Position numbers and translations under genes: made by a program | The notes under the pieces: model-generated | Database searches by the model: none | Told to the model about the DNA's origin: nothing | What the model saw: the letters and a program-made list of their open reading frames with translations, nothing else | Shown: positions 57,035-64,000 of the stretch, in pieces | Numbering within the stretch: position 1 is the stretch's first letter | How the letters are laid out: every line of letters starts with the position of its first letter | Assembly: GCA_002104985.1 (NCBI GenBank) | Contig: MCGO01000007.1 | Span: 186,001 to 250,000 of the forward strand | Direction: 5' to 3' | Origin: Rhizoclosmatium globosum | Lineage: Eukaryota > Chytridiomycota > Chytridiomycetes > Chytridiales > Chytriomycetaceae | DNA: 64,000 bases

Positions 57035-59517
57035 ATGCAGATTCAGTCGTTGCTAGCCTCGCTGCGACTGCCTCCAGTGTGCTTGCCGCGATTGACCCTT
57101 CAGTTCCAACTGTTGGACAGCAAAACCGTTACCGAGCTTTGCCACGCGGCTCAAACCTTGCCTTGATTCCAGTCGATGGTGCCGAATTTCTTGCTGGACA
57201 GGTTTCGTTATCTTACGTTCTTCCATAACCTTCTCCAACTAACTTTGAACCATTAGAAATTCGATATTGCTCTTGAATGGCACTCTGAGGCTTTCAAAAC
57301 CACGGACTTCTCTGACCTCGTCTTCACTATCAATGGAAAGCAAGTCAAGGACGTGATTGCAAATGTCCCAACTGTTTACACAAGTGTCTACAACTCCACT
57401 TATTTCAAAGATTCCCAAGCTCGTGACGCAAAGAAGAAGACTTCCTTCTCAGTCTCTCGTGCATCGTGGCGGTACCTCTCGCTTCCAGCCTCTGGAGAAT
57501 ACAATGTTCAAGTTTCTGTTGGAGGTGAAAGCGTAAATGCCAAGTGGGTCGTTAAGGGTTCTTCAACTCGTAAAGCAAAGAACGCGCTTCTCTTTGTCGG
57601 AGACGGTATGGCTCCAACCATGATTTCTGCTGCCCGTTACATTTCCAGAAACACCAAGTTTGGAAAGTTTGCTAACGGCGACGGCTTCCTCGAAATGGAA
57701 AAGTGGGACGTTATGGGAAAGATTTCAACCAACGGTATCGATGCCATTATCACTGACTCTGCCAACTCGGCGGCTACTTACTCTACTGGTCACAAGGTAA
57801 TTTCATCCTGTTTGAAGAAAAATCCATCTAATTTTGGAACCTTACTATTTATAACAGGGATGGGTCAACACCTTGAACGTCTATGCTGATACAACTACTG
57901 GAGACAATTTGGATGATCCAAAAGTTGAGGCAATCACTGAAATTATTCGTCGAGTCCGTCCAAACATGTGCGTCGGAATTGTTACTACTGCATCAGTTGT
58001 TGACGCGACTCCAGCCGCCTTCTTCGGTCACACACGTCAACGTGGTCAGGGACAAGTTCTCGTCGATCAATCATTGAATGGGTTCAAGCATTTAGTTCAG
58101 AACGGAACTACAAACACTTGGATTCAAAAGGGAGAACCTATGCCATGGGGTCCTGCTGTTAGGCCAGATGTTTTGCTTGGAGGTGGTGGTGAATGGTTCA
58201 AGGGAAGCCTTGCAGTAAACTCGACTGATTATTACGCTGCGTTCGCCGCAGCTGGATACACCGTGGCTTACGACAAGAACGATTTGGCCGCCGCTGGTTC
58301 TGCGCCACTTCTTGGTATTTTCCACAAGGGACACATGGATACTTGGTACGAACGTGCTTACAACACACCAGCTCTTGCCTTTAACCCCGACTCCTCGCCT
58401 AAACTTGACAAGACCACTGCTTTTAACCAACCAGGACTTGAACAAATGACCTTGAAAGCCATTGAGCTTATGGAGAAGAAATGTACTGACGGTTGGTTCT
58501 TGTTGTCTGAGGCTGCCGCTGTTGACAAGTCCATGCACCCAATGGAGTAGGTTACCCCATATTGTTAAATATACGTGTATTGATTTTTTTTATCCAAGTT
58601 ACGACCGTGGGTTGGCTGACTTGCTTGAGTTGGACCGCACCCTCAAAGCTGTTCGCGCCCTACCATCCGCCAAAGACACTGCTATTTTCTTGACTGCTGA
58701 TCACGCACAAGGATATGATGTCTATGGATCAGTCGACTTGGAATACTTCCGTAAAGCCACGCAAGATGACTCTGTCAGTGCCGATGGTACCGCTAACGGA
58801 GCTTTACCGTCGGAGCCAAGTGGCAAGCTGAACAGCGTAACGCCATCGGAGTGTACAACGATGCTGGTTGGGTCGACAACGTTTTGGACGAAAACGGCCT
58901 CCCAACAAAGTTCGCCTCTGCTCGTTACCGCCTGGCAGGAGGAAAAGTCGATATGCCTAACATGGTTGAGAACTTTGAACTGAAGCAACCAGGTCAACAG
59001 ACCAGTGATGGAATCAATTTCTCGGCTACAAATCCATTGACTCGTAACCCGGCAATCGCGTTGGTGAATGGTTCTCAAATCATCAAGGACGCGTCTGCTG
59101 TCTATGTCAACGATCCTCATGACACTAATAATGGTCTTGGTTTAGTTAGACCCGGAAACTTGCCTATTTCTACCGCCGTTACAGTTCACACTCTCCAAGC
59201 TGTCGACCTATACTGTTATGGTGTCGCCGCTGAATTGTGCGGAAAACACATGGATAACACTGAGTTGTTCTTCTTGATGGCCAATGCGCTTGGTCTTGGT
59301 GACAAGCCGGATGCTGGTGTGGTTGTTCCACCAGTTGTTCCAATTGTTCCTGTCACAACTACAGCCCTTTGTTCCAAGTGTTATTACCACAACAACTGCT
59401 TCTGTTGCAACAGCTGCAACTGCAGCTGTAGTCTCTACGAAGGCCATTTTGGCTTCATCTGGAACTGCGATTGCACTTACAATGATGGTTGCCCTTCTTT
59501 GCTCGTCCTTCCTTTAA
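57035..59517 (+). CDS. Secreted, probably GPI-anchored alkaline phosphatase
   Basis: Four exons: 57035-57201, 57257-57796, 57858-58547 and 58599-59517. The start gives a signal peptide (MQIQSLLAS, then after a one-base change LAATASSVLAA). Catalytic blocks are LLFVGDGMAPTMISAARY (metal ligand Asp), IITDSANSAATYSTGHK (catalytic Ser in DSA), LGIFHKGHMDTWYER and FLTADHAQGYDVYG. The end carries a Thr/Ala-rich stretch and a hydrophobic C-terminus (LTMMVALLCSSFL), suggesting a GPI signal. It hydrolyses phosphomonoesters outside the cell. Frame changes are needed near 57058, 58812 and 59370. The donor GTAGGT near 58548 is chosen because it restores MDYDRGLADL. Confidence 0.9.
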
Positions 59518-59629
59518 TTTTATACTTGATTGTCCTTCGATCATTCTATGTACGCGTAATAATTTCATCTATTAGCACAAAACTTGAAACAATTCTTTTG
59601 AAACTAAACCCACTTTTATTCTCGATTCT

Positions 59630-60320
59630 TTAACCCTTTAATGTTTCTATTCCTCTATCTCGTGTCAAACTTAATCTTAACGGAGTAAACTCCTGAGAAT
59701 GGATTCTTAATTTCGTGGATTGTTTCTTTCCAGCATGCCAACATACGTAATCATCCTCGATGTACTGCAATTCTTCTGGTATTGTAACTGCTCCAAACCA
59801 TTCAATATGGCCACAACGCTTAAGACCTTTCCTAATATTCATAAGTACAATTAAATTCATCATCTTGTTACACAATCAAACTCACAGCATCAATTCATCA
59901 ATAACATCTTTCTCGCGATGCTCAGCAAGTTCAAACATAAGGTTACATACGTCAACAAGAACCTGCATCGTAGCAGTCCCTCTACATCCCCAATAGTTCC
60001 TGTACGCTCCCATCAGCAGAAACTGTAACAACGAAATGGCGTTCGACCCCGTAAACGCACAATACCCAGGCTTCGTCCTTGGACCACCCCTACAAGCCGA
60101 AACAATAAATTCAGTCAGTCAATGAACCCTAAGTTGAAAAAAGTGTTTACCAAGGAAATGGGGCTTCAGGGTTAAACAAAACACCAGCAACGCCATACAC
60201 CAATCGATCTGGAACCTGTCCACTAGACGCGAAAAATTTCAACACGACGCCACAAGCTCTTTGCATGATAACATCGCACTCCGCTGGAGACGGAGGTGTC
60301 GGTGATGGATTTGGAACCAT
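59630..60320 (-). CDS. Unrecognised protein, three exons
   Basis: Minus-strand coding pieces are MVPNPSPTPPSPAECDVIMQ with FFASSGQVPDRLVYGVAGVL (from 60320), a middle exon FTGSNAISLLQFLLMGAYRN with LVDVCNLMFELAEH, and a last exon LKRCGHIEWFGAVTIPEELQ ending at 59630. The frame is open about 40 codons upstream of 60320 (LFNPQTLALHHHIALDPKRG) but no ATG is found there, so the true start may be in an upstream exon. No family is recognised. It is convergent with the alkaline phosphatase. Confidence 0.55.
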
Positions 60321-60440
60321 TATATAGTACGAGTGTGGTGTAGAAAAGTACGGCTGGATATGTGCTATGCATAGTTTCCCGCGTTTTGGGTCGAGAGCAA
60401 TATGGTGGTGTAAGGCGAGGGTTTGTGGGTTGAAAAGCAC

Positions 60441-61061
60441 GTTTGTTTCTTTGTTTTTATATGTACGTAGGCGGGGGTGGCTTTAAGGAAACTGGCGTTT
60501 AAGTTTCCTGCATGGTTAAAAAATTATTTTTGACATGTTTGGGTTGTTACGTTGAGTGGGTTTGTTGGGTTGATGTGGGTTGGTTGCAGATCAACTTACT
60601 AAGGCGCGTGACTGGGTCTGAGATTGGTGACATTTTATAAGACTCTTCGTAGATGTGCTGATAAGGAAGGCTCTGTTCTTTCAGGGGAGAGAAGTGAGTT
60701 CGAAAAACCTAACACAAGAAAATTGGTGGAAGCATTGCGAAATAGAGTGAAGCCTAGCTGTCGAACAACTCTATACATACATAAAATGTTAGAACTGGCG
60801 TCAAACGACAGTATTCGGCGGTAGGAGTGGGTGAAACGCGTCGACGGATGCTTCCGACTGACAATCTTTCAAGAAGACTCACACCAAATTTTAACACCTT
60901 CAAACAAAATGAAAATCTCTTGTACGCGAACGTTCTGTTTCCTTATTCTTCAGTCTCATAATTTGTAGTTTCCTATTATTGAAAGGGGCACCTTCAAAAC
61001 AAGAAGTGTTTTTATTCACTACAAACTGAACGAGTCAAATCCAAACTGAAGGATTGTTTTT
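60441..61061. other. Spacer with no supported gene
   Basis: One plus-strand frame (60624-60824) has no features. A short GT-rich segment lies near 60470-60600. Confidence 0.45.
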
Positions 61062-63594
61062 TTACTCTTTGGAACCATTATCAACAGCCCCATCTCCAAT
61101 AGGAGCATGTCGCATAGCTGGACTACTGTTTTCAGCGCGTGGTTCAACAAAGCTGGATCCTTGTGGTCGAGAGGAGGCAGAGCCCTTGACGGCGAGTCAT
61201 CTGGTCCGCCTGCACCTGGATGCGGCATTGGACCGCCTACCATGTGCGGTGGTGGAGCACCGTAATATCCTGGTGGAGGAGCTCCAGGGTAAGGCGCGTA
61301 GTATCCGTGTGGAGGGGGTGGTGTGGGTCTGTTTGGACCGCCTGGTTGGGGTGGACCACCGGGAGCACCTGCCGTCGGTGGTGGTGGCGGGCCTCCATAG
61401 TATCCAGCTGGTGGAGCTCCGGCGGGCATGCCTGGGTGTGGACCTCCGGGACCAGGGAATCCTCTTGCATTTGGTGGGTAGGCACCTGGGGTGGAGCACC
61501 GTAATATCCTTGCGGCGGGTATCCGTAAGGGCCGGGAGGATAAGGTGCGCCGTAAGGGCCTGGTGCATAGTATCCGTATGGTCCAGCTGGTGGATAGCCA
61601 TGTGGTGGGCCTGGAGGGTATTCGTGCGGGCCAGGGGCAGCTCCGGCTACAGGCGGGCGACCAGCCAACGCGTCTGGATGTGGAGGGTCTATATGGCGGT
61701 TATCGATTGGAACGGTCTTTTGTAAATTACTTACAGCCAGGAGGAACAGGACCGCCTGGTCCCATAACTGGGCGAGGAGGATAGCCATATGGAACCGGAG
61801 GGTAACCTGGAGGTGCGCCATACATTGGCTGGCCATATGGTGGATATGGTGCCATTCCAGGCCTGGCGTTCTCAGGCCCAGGGCGCTGGCCATGCTGCGA
61901 ACCTTGTGGGTGTTGTGGATGACCAGCCTGTTGTTGTTGTTGCTGCTGTGCTGCTGCTGGTGCTGCTGGTGTTGCTGCTGTTGTTGTTGGACCTGCTGAG
62001 CATGATGTTGAGCATGTTGTTGCTGCTGCTGTTGCTGGTGGTGTTGTTGGGCAGCTTGTTGTTGATGTTGAGCGGCTTGTTGTTGCTGTTGCTGTTGTTG
62101 CTGCTGTTGGTGCATTTGCTGTTGCATTGCTGGTGTTGTTGTTGAGTAGCATCAGGGCCGGGTGTGGATCCACTCGTTGGAGCTCTCGCAGCTTGGATTG
62201 GAACAGGAGCAGAAGCGCCAACATTCGATGGGCCTGCTGAAGGTGGGCGGGCAGGCTTTGATCTCTGCAAAATTAACGCAGTAAGATACAATTAGCATAA
62301 TAATAATGAGAACTGTTACCTTGTTGATATGTTCATTTGAGTCAGAAGCGTCGTCTTCTTCATCTTCATCGTCATCGTCGTCCCGATTAGATCTTTTCTT
62401 GCGCTCGCTGCCATTGTATTCCATCGGAGCCATGCTGGAGCCAGATTCGCGTTTTACGGCTCTATTGAAACAAAATAAATTCGATTTCAAACAACATGAA
62501 AGAACTCACTTTCTAACTCTCAATTCTTTGCGAATACGAATTTTGAGACCCTGCTCGGCAAGGCTTACTCAAAATGTGGATTCTTCCATTCCAGGAAACT
62601 TTTTGGCGGAGTAGACATCTATTTCAATAATTAGAGGAGCTTCGATTCTTTGCCGCCAATACTCAACTGAATGGATTCGAGATGATTGAGGTACAGTAGT
62701 ACATTTCCGTGTTGATAATTTCAAATAAGGAGAACTGGACGATATGGAAGAACATTTAGAATTTGATGGCATAGAAAATAATGCCTACTTTCAATCTGTA
62801 GGTACCCTCCATTCTCACTGACAAATCTGGAAACACGAAGAAGGCACCGTCCTTATTGTCCAAGTCCCTCAATCTATACAAGGACGAAACGATGGAACCA
62901 GTTGTGGAACGAGTTTTGCCATCGTGCAGAATGTGAACCTCTTCTTCACTGTCGAGTGAAATCAAGGAAGCATACATGAAGTAGTATGGATTGTAAAGGT
63001 AAGCACTGATACAAGGTTGTGTGAGTAAATGTACGGTACTCCAGTTAACGACTCACACATCCTCTGGCGAGCCCGAGCTCGTGATTTCGAGCTGGATGAT
63101 TGGTGGAGGATCCACAGGGCGACGGTCGACTGCAACGGGGCGTTAGTACCTTGCACAGTTTTGATGTCGCACGAAAATGATGAAATTCACGTGACATTCC
63201 CTGGCCTCACCTTTTTCACCAAAGCCGCACATTCTCGAGTGCAGTGGCTGCTGTCTGATTACTAATCTGTGAGTGTGCGCCTTTGGGTGTGTGGGGCCGC
63301 CAGCGCCGGGAGTTGCGGCTACAGAGTTTCCGAGCGAGGCCGAAGTGACGGAGGCTGGGCCGCAGGAGCAACAAGCGGGCCACGCGCCGCCGCCGCCGCC
63401 GCATCAAAGTTGATGTTCTGCGCACCAAAGGCCGCGTCGTCGTCGCCGTCGCCGCCCAGAGTTCCTTCAAAGTCGTCGTCAACTGGCCCTGCGAACCCTG
63501 CGCCGTTGTTCGGGTGTCCCACGTGCTCTTGGTGCCCATGTGCGTGCGTGTTGTTGTGGCCGTGGACGCTGTCGAGATCGTGTCCGGGGCCCAT
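61062..63594 (-). CDS. Velvet-domain regulatory protein with Q- and P/G/Y-rich tail
   Basis: The velvet domain is assembled from several exons: LVIRQQPLHSRMCGFGEK, then VDRRPVDPPPIIQLEITS (63140-63060), YFMYASLISLDSEEEVHILH, KTRSTTGSIVSSLYRLRDLD, KDGAFFVFPDLSVRMEGTYR, and DVYSAKKFPGMEESTFLSKA with LAEQGLKIRIRKELRVRK. These blocks match VelB/VosA-type velvet factors, which bind DNA as dimers and control development and secondary metabolism. The N-terminus (MGPGHDLDSVHGHNN, 63594) is His/Gly-rich. The C-terminal tail has a basic/acidic stretch, a long glutamine tract (about 62130-61930), and repeated PPGYYGAPP-type sequence. Frame changes are needed near 63355, 62130, 61740 and 61440. The stop is at 61062, or 61019 in the alternative frame. 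Confidence 0.9.
61928..62130 (-). repeat. Long CAG/CAA glutamine tract in velvet protein
   Basis: CAG, CAA and CAT/CAC triplets encode a Q/H-rich stretch of about 65 residues. It follows the velvet domain and a Ser/Pro/Ala linker. Confidence 0.85.
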
Positions 63595-63943
63595 CTTTGT
63601 GTTGCCGTTGTGCTGGTTGGGGCTCGGTTTTTTGTGAGGAGGATTGACAAAAATTTGTTACGAGAGAAAATTTGCAGAGAAGAGGATCCAAGCACGTCTG
63701 GTTGGTGGTTTTCAGAAGGATGATGGGCGCGAATAAAGAAGTGGAGACACAGTTGGCGGGGTTTGTTGAACTTATATTATCGAAGGGAAAAACATGGTCG
63801 TTAGGAACTTGTGAAATTATGCTATCCAGGCTGATATAATTCCCAATTAACTTTAATTTGATTTATTTGGATAAGAAGTTAGTACTCTATGGGATACCGT
63901 CGTTCAACCTGTCAAATGTTCTAGAACATAGTGCCAAACAATC
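63595..63943. other. Divergent promoter region
   Basis: Between the velvet start and the gene starting at 63944. No other gene is supported. Confidence 0.5.
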
Positions 63944-64000
63944 ATGTCGGCTTCTCCAACGCCTCCGAAACCGTCTCAAAGTCTGAAAGCCCATGCCCAC
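63944..64000 (+). CDS. Start of a gene running off the right edge
   Basis: An ATG opens the frame MSASPTPPKPSQSLKAHAH to the window end. Only 19 codons are visible, so the product is unknown. The proline/serine-rich start looks like real coding sequence, but this is not certain. Confidence 0.4.
   Translation, partial: MSASPTPPKPSQSLKAHAH

Noticed and set aside
60624..60824. Plus-strand 66-codon frame
   Set aside because: No recognisable features and no splice partners; left as spacer.
61220..61725. Plus-strand Trp/Arg/Gly-rich frames
   Set aside because: Antisense of the P/G/Y-rich velvet tail.
1..64000. CRISPR array, bacterial operon or transposon with transposase
   Set aside because: The genome is eukaryotic with spliced genes; I saw no array of equal repeats and no transposase or integrase motifs.

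Overview
The window is nuclear DNA of a fungus, most likely an early-diverging zoosporic (chytrid-like) one. Fungal signatures are a Zn2Cys6 transcription factor with a fungal regulatory domain, a velvet-domain protein, a chitin-binding GH18 chitinase and an Irc3-type helicase. Two proteins with cilium-like features (15910-16640 and 4792-6402) hint at a flagellated stage; that placement is inference. Genes are dense, on both strands, and broken by short GT-AG introns (45-190 bp in most clear cases, one of 317 bp).

Layout. 1-6.4 kb: MTG1 GTPase (partial), epsin, an unrecognised gene, a DUF4587-like protein. 6.9-15.1 kb, all minus strand: a secreted repeat-helical protein, a ferric-reductase/NOX-type membrane oxidoreductase, a Q-rich Zn2Cys6 factor. 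15.9-25.8 kb: a small YNIIS-motif protein, a RasGEF, a coiled-coil protein, a J-domain membrane protein, a TMEM135-like protein, DPH1. 25.9-35.7 kb: a proline/serine-rich protein, a membrane alpha/beta hydrolase, a tetraspanin, two linked genes sharing a novel short motif, tRNA-Ser(AGA), a bZIP-like factor, a seven-span membrane protein. 36.2-44.5 kb: chitinase, a bacterial-type GST, an HSL-type hydrolase, three tandem DOPA-dioxygenase-like genes, IRC3. 44.5-46.1 kb: a gene-free stretch carrying two diverged direct copies of a non-coding unit. 46.1-53.8 kb: a BTB protein, a SERF-like protein, two PY-motif membrane proteins, a PWWP/LEDGF-like protein. 53.9-64 kb: splicing factor SF1/BBP, alkaline phosphatase, an unknown gene, a velvet regulator, and the start of one more gene.

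No operon logic applies, but local grouping is visible: tandem paralogs (dioxygenases, PY-motif proteins, GKY-motif proteins) and many head-to-head pairs sharing 39-106 bp between start codons. Many conserved exons contain apparent one-base frameshifts while others (DPH1, GST, chitinase, SERF, the hydrolases) read cleanly. This pattern fits uncorrected indels in a long-read assembly better than wholesale pseudogenisation. Exon boundaries given here are hand-derived from splice signals and reading frame.
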